From Thiobacillus denitrificans (lineage in GTDB: Bacteria > Pseudomonadota > Gammaproteobacteria > Burkholderiales > Thiobacillaceae), in the NCBI GenBank assembly GCA_020723405.1, contig DYIY01000025.1:1-46042 (forward strand): a DNA stretch of 46,042 nucleotides, in the 5' to 3' direction. The number at the start of each line of letters is the position of its first letter. The first letter of the stretch is position 1. The notes beneath the pieces were generated by a model. It did no database searches. It was not told the origin of the DNA and was given only the letters and a program-made list of their open reading frames with translations. Positions 25,396 to 34,140 of this stretch are shown one piece after another. Made by a program: the position numbers and the translations under genes.

Positions 25396-27639
25396 TCAGG
25401 CCCGGCCCGGGAAGGCGGCGCACCAGCGGGCGCACTCCTCCGCAGGCATGGGCCGGGCAAAGTAATAACCCTGGATCAGCCGGCAGCCCTGATCCCGCAG
25501 GCTGCCCAACTGGTCCTCGTTTTCCACCCCCTCGGCCAGGAACGCCAGATCCAGATGACGGGCCATGGTGATGATGGTGTTGACGATGGCCAGATCCTTG
25601 CCCTCGTGGGGCAGGCCGCCGATGAAGCTCTTGTCGATCTTCACCAGGTCGATGGGGAAATGGCGCAACCGCCCCAGGGAAGAATGGCCGGTGCCGAAAT
25701 CATCCAGGGCCACCTTGGCGCCCAGTTGGCGGATCTCCTCCAGGCTCTCCACGATGGCGTCCGGATTGTGGCGGAAATGATCTTCGGTCACTTCCACCAC
25801 CAGACGCTCCGCCGCCAGGCCGGACAGGTCCAGGGACTCCTTGAGCCAGCCCACACGCATGCGGTGCAACTGCTGGGGCGACAGGTTCACCGACAGCCAC
25901 AGGTCTCCGGCGCCGGGAAAGCGCCAGCCCTGGACCGTCTTGCTGGCCTGGGTCAGCACCCAGCGGCCCACGTCATGGCCCAGACCCAGATCTTCCAGGA
26001 CCGGCACGAATTCCAGAGGCGACACGGGCCCGTCCTCCCCCTTCCAGCGCAGCAGGGCCTCCACGCCCACCACCCGGGCGGCCTCCTGATCCACCACCGG
26101 CTGATAAACCAGGCTCAACTCCTCCCGGCGCAGGGCCTGGCGCAAGGCGGTTTCCAAAGCCACCCGCCGCACCACCCGGGCGTTCATGTCGCTGGAGAAA
26201 AAGGCGTGTCCGTTTCCGCCGTTGTGCTTGGCGTGGTACATGGCGATGTCGGCATGTTTCACCAGATCGGAATAGGTGTCCCCGTCCTGGGGATGGACGG
26301 CGATGCCGATGCTGGACCCGGTGGAAACCTCCCGTCCCGCCAGGTAGAAGGGCCGGGCCAGTTGTTCCCGGATGCTTTCCGCCACCCGCCGGGCCGTGTC
26401 CAGGGCGATGGCCTGGTCCTCCATGTCGGCCAGCACCACGGTGAACTCGTCCCCCCCCAGCCGGGCCACGGTGTCGTGGGCCCGCACCACCTGGCGCAGG
26501 CGCACGGCCACCTGCTGGAGCAACAGATCGCCGGTCTGGTGGCCCAGGGTGTCGTTGATGGACTTGAAGCGGTCCAGATCCAGGTAGAGCAGCACCACCG
26601 GCCGGCCATCCCGGTGGGAGCGGATCAGGGCATGCTTCAGGCGCTCCACGAACAGGATGCGGTTGGGCAGGTCGGTCAGGTTGTCGTAGAAGGCGAAGCG
26701 CTCCACCTCCTGGCCGGTGCGCCGGTGGTCGCCGATGTCGCTGAAGATGCCCACGAAATGGCGCACCTGACCGTCGGCATCGCGCACGGCATTGATCTTC
26801 AGCCACTCCGGATAGATCTCGCCATTCTTGCGCCGGTTCCAGATCTCCCCCATCCAGTGGCCGGTGTGCAGGAGGCGGTCCCACATCTCCTGATAGAACC
26901 CGCCATCGTGGCGGCCGGATGCCAGCAGGGAAGGCTTGTGGCCCACCGCCTCGGCCTCGCTGTAGCCGGTGACCACCGTGAAGGCCCGGTTGACCCGCTG
27001 GATGCTGCCCGTGGGATCGGTGATCACCACCCCCTCGTTGCTCTCCTCGAACATGGTGGCGGCCAGGCGCCGCTGTTCCTCGGCCTGGCGCCGTTCCCGG
27101 ATGTCCTGGGCGCTGAGGCGATAGCAGGGCCGGTTGTTGTTCCGGCTGACCATGAGGGTCAGCAGCACGGGCAGCGGCTCCCCTTCCCGTGTCCGCAAAG
27201 CCAGTTCCAGATGACAGGCCCGTTTGCCAGCGGCGGCTTCCACCAGGAACAGGTCCAGATCCTCCCGGTATTCCATCGGCACATACAAACGCATGGGCCG
27301 GTTCAGCAGGACCGCCCGATCCTCACCCAGCATCTGGCAGGCAGTGAAATTCGCCTCCTGGACGGCACCATGCTCGTCCAGTTGGAAATAACCCACGGGG
27401 GCATAGTCGAACAGGTCCTGATAGCGGCGGCCGGCTTCCGCGAGGGCTTGCTGGGCTTCCCGCAACTCGTCGTTCTGGGTGCGCAGTTCCTCCTGGTGCA
27501 GATGCAGATCCTCCACCAGTCGTACGTGCTCGACGCCCAGGGCCTCCAGTTCGGCGATGCGCTCGCGGGCTGTCTCCAGTTGCGCAGACAGCGGGCATCG
27601 GGCGCCGGGTTCGGCGCACGTTTCTGGGTTGCTTGCCAC
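25396..27639 (-). CDS. PAS-PAS-GGDEF-EAL c-di-GMP turnover protein
   Basis: The 747-residue protein has an N-terminal coiled coil (about 15-70), two PAS domains (about 70-185 and 195-310), a GGDEF domain and an EAL domain. The cyclase motif RLGGDEF is intact and is preceded by an RxxD inhibitory site (RAHD). The phosphodiesterase side is intact too: VEALLRW, NLSPQQL, DDFGTGHSSL and EGVEN. It could make and break c-di-GMP. I chose the GTG at 27639 because AAGGAG lies 8 bases upstream; the frame continues farther only as antisense to ettA. Confidence 0.93.
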   Translation of the reverse strand: MASNPETCAEPGARCPLSAQLETARERIAELEALGVEHVRLVEDLHLHQEELRTQNDELREAQQALAEAGRRYQDLFDYAPVGYFQLDEHGAVQEANFTACQMLGEDRAVLLNRPMRLYVPMEYREDLDLFLVEAAAGKRACHLELALRTREGEPLPVLLTLMVSRNNNRPCYRLSAQDIRERRQAEEQRRLAATMFEESNEGVVITDPTGSIQRVNRAFTVVTGYSEAEAVGHKPSLLASGRHDGGFYQEMWDRLLHTGHWMGEIWNRRKNGEIYPEWLKINAVRDADGQVRHFVGIFSDIGDHRRTGQEVERFAFYDNLTDLPNRILFVERLKHALIRSHRDGRPVVLLYLDLDRFKSINDTLGHQTGDLLLQQVAVRLRQVVRAHDTVARLGGDEFTVVLADMEDQAIALDTARRVAESIREQLARPFYLAGREVSTGSSIGIAVHPQDGDTYSDLVKHADIAMYHAKHNGGNGHAFFSSDMNARVVRRVALETALRQALRREELSLVYQPVVDQEAARVVGVEALLRWKGEDGPVSPLEFVPVLEDLGLGHDVGRWVLTQASKTVQGWRFPGAGDLWLSVNLSPQQLHRMRVGWLKESLDLSGLAAERLVVEVTEDHFRHNPDAIVESLEEIRQLGAKVALDDFGTGHSSLGRLRHFPIDLVKIDKSFIGGLPHEGKDLAIVNTIITMARHLDLAFLAEGVENEDQLGSLRDQGCRLIQGYYFARPMPAEECARWCAAFPGRA

Positions 27640-27686
27640 GGATTCTTCTCCTTGTTTTGCGTCCGTGATGACATCAGAGCCAAGCT

Positions 27687-27706
27687 GCCAAGTCAGGCAA
27701 CTTGGC
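27687..27706. promoter_or_regulatory. Inverted repeat, possible operator of the GGDEF-EAL gene
   Basis: GCCAAGT and ACTTGGC form a perfect 7-bp inverted repeat around a 6-base spacer, about 48 bases upstream of the GTG at 27639 in the 312-base divergent gap to ettA. It could be a dimeric repressor site. No promoter elements are clear in the rest of the gap (27640-27951). Confidence 0.35.
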
Positions 27707-27951
27707 GGAAGGCATTGTAGGGAACTGGAAGCCCCCGCGACAACGAAGATTTCCAGGCGCCCGGGAGGCACCAGGCAATGTCCTAGGGGTCTCTCGGAAT
27801 CCGGCCGTAGAAAGCGAAAATCATCCCCGTCGAGGACAGTTTTTGACGATGCCGCCGGGCAACAGCCGAACTCTTGCCCAACTCCCCCGGCGCGACCGGC
27901 GGGGCATATCATTGGCGGTTTCCGCAACCCTCCACAGACAGCGAAATCACC

Positions 27952-29616
27952 ATGGCCCAGTACGTCATGTCCATGCTCCGCGTGAGCAAGATCGTTCCCC
28001 CCAAGCGGCAGATCATCAAGGACATCTCCCTGTCCTTCTTCCCCGGCGCCAAGATCGGCCTGCTGGGCCTCAACGGCGCCGGCAAATCCACGGTGCTGAA
28101 GATCATGGCCGGGGTGGACACCGAGTACGACGGCGAGGTCCAGCGCCTGGCCGGCATCACCCAGGGCTACCTGGCCCAGGAGCCCCAACTGGACCCGGAC
28201 AAGACCGTCCGTGAAGAAGTGGAGGCCGGCCTGGGGGAAGTCATGCAGGCCAGGCAGAAACTTGAAGAGGTTTACGCCGCCTACGCCGAACCCGACGCGG
28301 ACTTCGACAAGCTGGCCGAGGAACAGGCCCGCCTGGAAGCCATCATCGCCGCCTCCGGCTCCGACGCCGAACACCAGATGGAAATCGCCGCCGACGCCCT
28401 GCGCCTGCCGCCCTGGGATGCCGTCATCAAGCACCTGTCCGGCGGCGAAAAGCGCCGGGTGGCCCTGTGCAAGCTGCTCCTCTCCAAGCCCGACATGCTC
28501 CTGCTGGACGAGCCCACCAACCACCTGGACGCGGAATCGGTGGAATGGCTGGAGCAGTTCCTGGTGCGCTTCCCCGGCACGGTCATCGCCGTCACCCACG
28601 ACCGCTACTTCCTGGACAACGCCGCCGAGTGGATCCTGGAACTGGACCGGGGCCACGGCATCCCCTGGAAGGGCAACTACTCCAGTTGGCTGGAACAGAA
28701 GGAAGCCCGCCTGGAGCAGGAACAGAAGCAGCAGGACGCCCACACCAAGGCCATGAAACAGGAACTGGAATGGGTGCGGCAGAACCCCAAGGCCCGCCAG
28801 GCCAAGTCCAAGGCCCGCCTGGCCCGCTTCGAGGAGATGAACAGCTACGAATACCAGAAGCGCAACGAAACCCAGGAGATCTTCATCCCACCGGGCGAGC
28901 GCCTGGGGGACAAGGTCATCGAGTTCAACAATGTGAGCAAGTCCTTCGGCGACCGGCTGCTCATCGACAACCTGTCCTTCAGCATCCCGCCGGGAGCCAT
29001 CGTCGGCATCATCGGTCCCAACGGCGCCGGCAAGTCCACCCTGTTCCGCATGATCCAGGGCAAGGAAACCCCGGACAGCGGCAGCATCGACATCGGCCAG
29101 ACCGTCAAGGTCTCCTCCGTGGACCAGAGCCGGGAAGGCCTGGAGGACAACAAGACCGTGTTCGACGCCGTGGCCAACGGCGCCGACATCCTCACCGTGG
29201 GCAGGTTCGAAATGCCTTCCCGGGCCTATCTGGGCCGCTTCAACTTCAAGGGCGCCGACCAGGGCAAGCAGGTGGGCAACCTGTCCGGCGGCGAACGGGG
29301 CCGCCTGCACCTGGCCAAGACTCTCATCCAGGGCGGCAACGTGCTGCTGCTGGACGAACCCTCCAACGACCTCGACGTGGAAACCCTGCGGGCCCTGGAA
29401 GACGCCCTGCTGGAATTCGCCGGCTGCGTGCTGGTGATCTCCCACGACCGCTGGTTCCTGGACCGCATCGCCACCCACATCCTGGCCTGCGAAGGCGATT
29501 CCCACTGGGAGTTCTTCGCCGGCAACTACCAGGAATACGAGGCGGACAAGAAACGCCGCCTGGGTGAGGAAGGGGCCAAGCCGAAGCGGATTCGCTACAA
29601 GCCGATCAGCCGTTAG
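27952..29616 (+). CDS. ettA: Energy-dependent translational throttle protein EttA (ABC-F)
   Basis: The 554-residue cytoplasmic protein has two ABC ATPase domains and no membrane segment. The first Walker A is GLNGAGKST near residue 40 with signature LSGGEKRR and LLDEPTNHLD; the second is GPNGAGKST with LSGGERGR and LLDEPSNDLD. Between them lies the P-site tRNA-interaction linker, rich in Gln, Glu and Lys. EttA binds the ribosomal E site and gates the first peptide bond according to ATP level. Length equals the E. coli form. The ATG at 27952 follows a weak ribosome site. Confidence 0.96.
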   Translation: MAQYVMSMLRVSKIVPPKRQIIKDISLSFFPGAKIGLLGLNGAGKSTVLKIMAGVDTEYDGEVQRLAGITQGYLAQEPQLDPDKTVREEVEAGLGEVMQARQKLEEVYAAYAEPDADFDKLAEEQARLEAIIAASGSDAEHQMEIAADALRLPPWDAVIKHLSGGEKRRVALCKLLLSKPDMLLLDEPTNHLDAESVEWLEQFLVRFPGTVIAVTHDRYFLDNAAEWILELDRGHGIPWKGNYSSWLEQKEARLEQEQKQQDAHTKAMKQELEWVRQNPKARQAKSKARLARFEEMNSYEYQKRNETQEIFIPPGERLGDKVIEFNNVSKSFGDRLLIDNLSFSIPPGAIVGIIGPNGAGKSTLFRMIQGKETPDSGSIDIGQTVKVSSVDQSREGLEDNKTVFDAVANGADILTVGRFEMPSRAYLGRFNFKGADQGKQVGNLSGGERGRLHLAKTLIQGGNVLLLDEPSNDLDVETLRALEDALLEFAGCVLVISHDRWFLDRIATHILACEGDSHWEFFAGNYQEYEADKKRRLGEEGAKPKRIRYKPISR

Positions 29617-29649
29617 CACCCATCGGGTTCCGCCTTCCGAAGTTCAAGG

Positions 29650-29680
29650 GTGGCGCTGAAGCGCAGTGGCCACGCGTTTT
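29650..29680 (+). terminator. Weak candidate terminator of ettA
   Basis: GTGGC (29650-29654) can pair with GCCAC (29669-29673) around an inner GCGCT-GA-AGCGC hairpin, followed by a short TTTT at 29677-29680. It lies 33 bases after the ettA stop. The stem is imperfect. The rest of 29617-29747 is GC-rich with no gene. Confidence 0.35.
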
Positions 29681-29747
29681 GCCATGGGCCGCAGGGGCCT
29701 CCCCGGCAGGGGAAAGGGGCTCCAGGGCCACCCTGCCCCAGGTCCGC

Positions 29748-31229
29748 TTACTGCACCCGCACCGGCATCCCCAGCAACGGCCATAGCACGGTCACCGCCC
29801 CGGCCAGCAGCACCAGCAGGACCAGACTGAGCAGCAGGCCGTGGCGGAAGAACTCGCCCGTGCTGAACTGCCTGGAGTCGTAGGCGATGGCATTCGGCGC
29901 GGCGCCGATCAGCAACAGGAAAGGCATGCCGGCGGTGACCAGGGAGGCATACATCACCACGTCCGGGGCCACCCCCATGTACCTGGCAATGACCAGGGCC
30001 ACCGGCAGGACGATGGCGATGGCCGCCACGTTCATGATGAAGTTGGTCAGCAACAGCACGAAGGCGGCAATGCCCATGACGAAGACGAACCAGTGGGCCT
30101 CCTTGAGCAGGGCCAGCCATTGCACCGCCATCCACTCGGCGGCGCCGGTCTGCCACAGGCAAAAGCCGATGCTCATGGCCCCGGAGAACAGCAGGATGAT
30201 GTTCCAGGGAATCTCTTCCAGGTTCTTCACCGTGAGAATGCCCAATATGAAGAACAACAGGGTGGAACACAGCATCAGCGCGGCCCGGTCGATGGGTTGC
30301 AGGAAGGGCACCACCCCTTTCAAGGACATCAGCAGCACCACCCCGAAGACGATGCCCAGAACAGTCCTTTCCTGGCGGGTCATGGGCCCCAGGCCGTCGG
30401 CCAGGCGCTTCACCGTGTGCTTCAGGCCCGGGATGGCGTCCTTCTCCGGTTTCAGGAAGACGATCAGGTAGAGCCAGATGGCGAACACCATCAGCCAGCC
30501 GATCACGAACATGTAGCTGGTCAGTTCGAAGAAGCCGATCTCCTGGCCGGTGAATTCCTTGTACATGCCCGCCGCCGCGGGGCCCCGCGCCGCGCCCAGG
30601 AAGGTGATGATGGAACCCGCCCCCGCCGCATAGGCCATGCCGATGAACAGGCTCTTGCCGAACCGGGTCTGCTTGTCGCCTTCCCCATAGAGGGCATAGA
30701 TGGCCAGCAGGATGGGGAACATGGTGGCGGCCACGGCGGTATGGGCCATCACATGCGCCAGACCAGCCGTGACCACCAGACAGCCCAGGAGGATCATGCG
30801 GGTGTTTTCGCCGGCCACCGCCAGCATGGTGTAGGCAATGCGCCGGGTCAGCCCCGACTGGGTGAAGGCCAGGCCGATGACGATGGAGCCGAAGATGAAC
30901 AGCACCGACGGATCCATGAAGTCGCGAAAGGCTTCCCTGGCCGGACGGATCAGGAACAGGGCCTGGAACACGCCGATGGCGATGGCGGTGACGCCGATGG
31001 GGATCACCTCCCAGATCCACCAGATGCCGGCCATGAGGAACAGGCCGATGGCAGCCTTGCCCTCCGGGGAAAGGGCGAACGCCTTGCCGCCCGGGTCGAT
31101 GGCAGCGGGCCAGGCGGGCATGAAAAAGACGGCCAGGAACACGCCCAGCCCCGCCAGCAGGATGCCAAGCTTGTTCCAGTCATGGGCCGGCAGGGCGGCC
31201 TGCACGTGGGCATGGGCTTCAACAGGCAT
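29748..31229 (-). CDS. DASS/SLC13-family sodium-coupled anion transporter
   Basis: The 493-residue inner-membrane protein has about 12-14 hydrophobic segments. Family features are the repeated hairpin and transmembrane regions with two SNT-like zones, here GIWWIWEVIPIGVTAIAIG and, near the end, LLIGAAPNAIAY. DASS proteins carry dicarboxylates, citrate or sulfate with sodium; the substrate cannot be told from sequence. The ATG at 31229 overlaps the end of the CBS gene by 11 bases and follows GGGGAAA, so the two are coupled. Confidence 0.9.
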   Translation of the reverse strand: MPVEAHAHVQAALPAHDWNKLGILLAGLGVFLAVFFMPAWPAAIDPGGKAFALSPEGKAAIGLFLMAGIWWIWEVIPIGVTAIAIGVFQALFLIRPAREAFRDFMDPSVLFIFGSIVIGLAFTQSGLTRRIAYTMLAVAGENTRMILLGCLVVTAGLAHVMAHTAVAATMFPILLAIYALYGEGDKQTRFGKSLFIGMAYAAGAGSIITFLGAARGPAAAGMYKEFTGQEIGFFELTSYMFVIGWLMVFAIWLYLIVFLKPEKDAIPGLKHTVKRLADGLGPMTRQERTVLGIVFGVVLLMSLKGVVPFLQPIDRAALMLCSTLLFFILGILTVKNLEEIPWNIILLFSGAMSIGFCLWQTGAAEWMAVQWLALLKEAHWFVFVMGIAAFVLLLTNFIMNVAAIAIVLPVALVIARYMGVAPDVVMYASLVTAGMPFLLLIGAAPNAIAYDSRQFSTGEFFRHGLLLSLVLLVLLAGAVTVLWPLLGMPVRVQ

Positions 31230-31737
31230 GGAGCATTTCCCCGGCGGCCTGGTTGAAGACATCGACGATGCGCACGACGCCTACCACCACATCCCCTTCC
31301 AGCACCGGCAGCATGTCCACCCGGTGGGCCACCATGAGGTAGGCGGCCCGGGTCAGGGGGGCGCCGGCCTGCACGGTGTCCTGCACCTGGGCCATGTAGC
31401 GTGAGACCGGTGCGTCAGCCAGGTACTCGCATTGGGTCTGGAAGGACTGTTGCCAGACCTCGCTCAGAACGGCGTCATCGGGCAACGGACCGGCGTAATG
31501 GCTGGCCAGATTGGTCTTCAGGTACGGGGGCATGAGGGCGCACAACAGATCCCGCAGGCTGACGATCCCCACCAGGGTCTGGCCGGCGTCGAACACCATC
31601 AGGTGGCGATAGCGCCAGCCTCCTGAGGTGTGCTGGCGATGCAGCAGCGCGTAAGCCTCCCGCACCGTGGCGGATTGCGGCAGATGGGGAAACTCCCCCA
31701 GGGGAATCAGGATGTCCCGGACTTGGCTGGCAATCAT
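31219..31737 (-). CDS. CBS-domain-pair protein
   Basis: The 172-residue protein has two CBS motifs: the first around VRDILIP and HLMVFDAGQTLVGIVSLRDL, the second around PVSRYMAQVQDTV and MLPVLEGDVVVGVVRIVDVF. CBS pairs bind adenine nucleotides and regulate partner proteins. It overlaps the DASS gene, so it may sense energy state for that transporter. I chose the ATG at 31737 because AAAGGGG precedes it; an ATG at 31755 is possible. The frame reaches farther upstream, but that part is not CBS-like. Confidence 0.88.
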   Translation of the reverse strand: MIASQVRDILIPLGEFPHLPQSATVREAYALLHRQHTSGGWRYRHLMVFDAGQTLVGIVSLRDLLCALMPPYLKTNLASHYAGPLPDDAVLSEVWQQSFQTQCEYLADAPVSRYMAQVQDTVQAGAPLTRAAYLMVAHRVDMLPVLEGDVVVGVVRIVDVFNQAAGEMLHAC

Positions 31738-31903
31738 GGCGCCCCTTTCGATCATTGCATGCTGCGATGGTTTAGTTACGAATTGCAACATGTCAGCCTG
31801 GTACAGGGAAGCCTGTCCGGTTTGGATGGCCATGACTTCGAAGGTGTGACCCGCAGCGCTCCTGGGCTCAAAGTGGTGGTTCGGAGGCGGTCGGAGGATC
31901 GAC

Positions 31904-32479
31904 TCAGATTCCAAACCCTTCGCCCAATCCCATGAGGGTCAGGACACCGAGCACCGCGAAAATGCATGCAGCGACGCCATGCACCGCCCGCACCGGCATC
32001 TTGTGCGCGATGCGCTCCCCCAGCAGGACGGCGGGGACGTTGGCGATCATCATGCCCAGAGTGGTGCCGGCCACCACCATGACCAGGCTTTGATACTGGG
32101 CAGCCAGGGCGACGGTGGCCACTTGGGTCTTGTCGCCCATTTCGGCCAGGAAGAAGGCGACCAGGGTCGTGCCGAACACGCCGAACCTGGCCAGTTTGGC
32201 GTCGTCCTCGTCGAACGAGTCCGGGATGAGGGTCCAGATCGCCATGCCGATGAAGGACAGGCCCAGGATCCAGCGCAGGGTTTCCTGGGAGACCAGGGCG
32301 GTGACCCAGGTGCCAAGCGCCCCGGCGAAGGCATGGTTGGCCAATGTGGCAACCAGTATCCCCAACACGATGGGGACCGGTCTGCGGAACTTGGCGGCCA
32401 GAATGAAGGCGAGGAGTTGGGTCTTGTCGCCGACTTCGGCGAGGGCCACGATGCTGGTGGAGACGAGCAAGGCTTCCAT
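31904..32479 (-). CDS. TMEM165/GDT1-family manganese exporter, controlled by a Mn riboswitch
   Basis: The 191-residue inner-membrane protein has six predicted transmembrane segments in two repeats. Both copies of the family signature are present: ALAEVGDKTQLLAF near residue 12 and FLAEMGDKTQVATVA near residue 107, whose acidic residues bind the cation. A prokaryotic homologue, MneA of Vibrio, exports Mn2+. The yybP-ykoY riboswitch directly upstream strongly supports a manganese role. The ATG at 32479 is preceded by CAGGGAA. Confidence 0.94.
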   Translation of the reverse strand: MEALLVSTSIVALAEVGDKTQLLAFILAAKFRRPVPIVLGILVATLANHAFAGALGTWVTALVSQETLRWILGLSFIGMAIWTLIPDSFDEDDAKLARFGVFGTTLVAFFLAEMGDKTQVATVALAAQYQSLVMVVAGTTLGMMIANVPAVLLGERIAHKMPVRAVHGVAACIFAVLGVLTLMGLGEGFGI

Positions 32480-32489
32480 GTCGATTCCC

Positions 32490-32549
32490 TGGCCGGATGG
32501 AGACGGATGACCACACCCCTTCTCCGGCCAAACGGAAAGCGGCGTGGTC
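32490..32549 (-). promoter_or_regulatory. Riboswitch expression platform
   Basis: The P1 3' strand (complement of 32541-32549, GACCACGCC) can pair with a downstream segment (complement of 32509-32517, GGTGTGGTC). A second option is a hairpin with arms 32530-32521 and 32503-32490 (TGGCCGGAGA with TCTCCATCCGGCCA), whose 3' arm abuts the CAGGGAA ribosome site. The two structures exclude each other, as expected for a switch. Without a U-tract after the hairpin, control is more likely at translation. Confidence 0.55.
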
Positions 32550-32650
32550 AAAGGTCTTGCCAGGTCCGGGAACTGCCTGCGCCACGGCCGGGTGGCCAAG
32601 TGTGTTGACGCAAGCCCCTTGCTGTGAAGGGCGGCTACTCCCCAATGACG
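32541..32650 (-). ncRNA. yybP-ykoY manganese riboswitch aptamer
   Basis: On the minus strand the leader contains both conserved aptamer loops: GGGGAGTAG (32645-32635 region) and GGCAAGACCTTTGACC (near 32560-32545), in the right order, separated by stems. The GTCA before the first loop pairs with TGAC after the second, forming the P1 base. This is the yybP-ykoY class, which binds Mn2+ and turns on Mn export genes. It lies in the 5' leader of the TMEM165-type gene. Confidence 0.88.
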
Positions 32651-32656
32651 GGGCGG

Positions 32657-32662
32657 ATCATA
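32657..32662 (-). promoter_or_regulatory. Candidate -10 box before the riboswitch
   Basis: The minus strand reads TATGAT here, placing the transcription start near 32650, which is exactly where the aptamer begins. The -35 region is poor. No other good box is visible between 32651 and the MFS start at 32827. Confidence 0.45.
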
Positions 32663-32826
32663 CTGAACCCGCGCGAAAGTTGTTGGGAAAAAGTCTGCAT
32701 TCGCCCCCGGTTCCGCCATGGAAGGCCATCACATGGCCGGACAGGGGGTATTGATGGGATCATCCCCCCCTCCCCCGGCGTGGTTGCGCGACGCCGATGG
32801 AGAACCGCACCTGCCGGCCAAACACC

Positions 32827-34020
32827 ATGACGACCCCATCCACCCCGCCCCCCGCCGTGCGCATTCCCCCCACCATCTGGGCCCTGGGTTTCGTCAGTCT
32901 GCTGATGGATGTTTCTTCCGAACTGATCCACAGCCTGCTGCCGGTCTTTCTGGCCACGGTTCTGGGGGTATCCGCCCTCACCATCGGCTGCATCGAAGGG
33001 GTGGCGGAGGCCACGGCCTTGCTGGTCAAGGTGTTCTCCGGCGCCCTGTCGGACTGGTGGGGCAGGCGCAAGCCCCTGGCGCTGCTGGGCTATGGCCTGG
33101 GTGCCCTGTCCAAGCCCCTGTTCGCCCTGGCTGGCGGGGCTGGACTGGTGGTCGCGGCGCGGCTCATCGACCGGGTCGGCAAGGGCATCCGGGGAGCCCC
33201 CCGGGATGCCCTGGTGGCCGATCTGGCGCCGCCGGAAATACGCGGTGCCGCCTTCGGTCTGCGCCAGTCCCTGGATACCGTGGGCGGCTTCATCGGGCCC
33301 CTGCTGGCCATGGGGCTGATGCTCCTGTGGGCCAACGACTTCCGCGCCGTGTTCTGGGTGGCGGCGGTCCCCGGCTTCCTCGCCGTGGCGCTGCTGTTCT
33401 TCGCCGTGCGGGAACCGGAGCGGCAGCCGGCCGCAAGGCCCGGCAATCCCATCAACCGAGCAAACCTGGCCCGCCTGTCCAGAGCCTACTGGTGGGTGGT
33501 GGGGGTCGGGGCGGCGTTCACCCTGGCGCGGTTCTCCGAGGCCTTTCTGTTGCTGCGGGCCCACGCGGGGGGGCTGCCCTTGGCCTACACGCCCCTGGTG
33601 CTGGTAGGCATGAACGTGGCCTATGGGGCCGCCGCCTACCCCTTCGGCAAGCTGGCCGATTCGGTGAGCCATACCCAATTGCTGGCCTGGGGTCTGGTGC
33701 TGCTGATCGGCGCCGACATCGCCCTGGCGGTGAGCCACCATTGGACCTGGGTATGGGCCGGCATCACCCTGTGGGGGCTGCACATGGCCATGACCCAGGG
33801 TCTCATGGCCACCATGGTCGCCGATACGGCACCCGCTGACCTGCGCGGCACGGCCTTCGGCTTTTTCAATCTCGTCTCGGGTCTGGCCATGTTGCTGGCC
33901 AGCGTGCTGGCCGGTCTGCTGTGGGACCAGTTGGGCGCCGCCTTCACCTTTGCCGGCGGGGGGCTGTTCGCCGCGGCGGCCCTGCTGGGCATCCTGTGGC
34001 ACGGCCGCCGCGCCCGCTGA
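32827..34020 (+). CDS. MFS transporter
   Basis: The 397-residue inner-membrane protein has 12 hydrophobic segments and the MFS loop 2-3 motif as GALSDWWGRRKP, plus RLIDRVGKGIRGAPRDAL, typical of a subfamily seen in Proteobacteria. The N-terminal DVSSELIHSLLPVFLATVLG segment is also characteristic. The substrate is not known. I chose the ATG at 32827; an ATG at 32797 would add ten residues with no family match. It is divergent from the riboswitch gene, so a metal link is possible but unproven. Confidence 0.88.
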   Translation: MTTPSTPPPAVRIPPTIWALGFVSLLMDVSSELIHSLLPVFLATVLGVSALTIGCIEGVAEATALLVKVFSGALSDWWGRRKPLALLGYGLGALSKPLFALAGGAGLVVAARLIDRVGKGIRGAPRDALVADLAPPEIRGAAFGLRQSLDTVGGFIGPLLAMGLMLLWANDFRAVFWVAAVPGFLAVALLFFAVREPERQPAARPGNPINRANLARLSRAYWWVVGVGAAFTLARFSEAFLLLRAHAGGLPLAYTPLVLVGMNVAYGAAAYPFGKLADSVSHTQLLAWGLVLLIGADIALAVSHHWTWVWAGITLWGLHMAMTQGLMATMVADTAPADLRGTAFGFFNLVSGLAMLLASVLAGLLWDQLGAAFTFAGGGLFAAAALLGILWHGRRAR

Positions 34021-34140
34021 ACCAGCGCTCCGGCAACGGGAGCCCCGTGGCCGATGGCGCCAGCGCAGCAGCGCATTCCCTCCCCGGTGCGATAGGCTTA
34101 TCCTGTTGACGCTCCTGTGCACCACCGTTCCACCGCTTCC

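Noticed and set aside
27640-29619. Extension of the GGDEF-EAL frame upstream to give about 1400 residues
   Set aside because: The extra part is antisense to ettA and looks like shadow composition; the GTG at 27639 has a good ribosome site.
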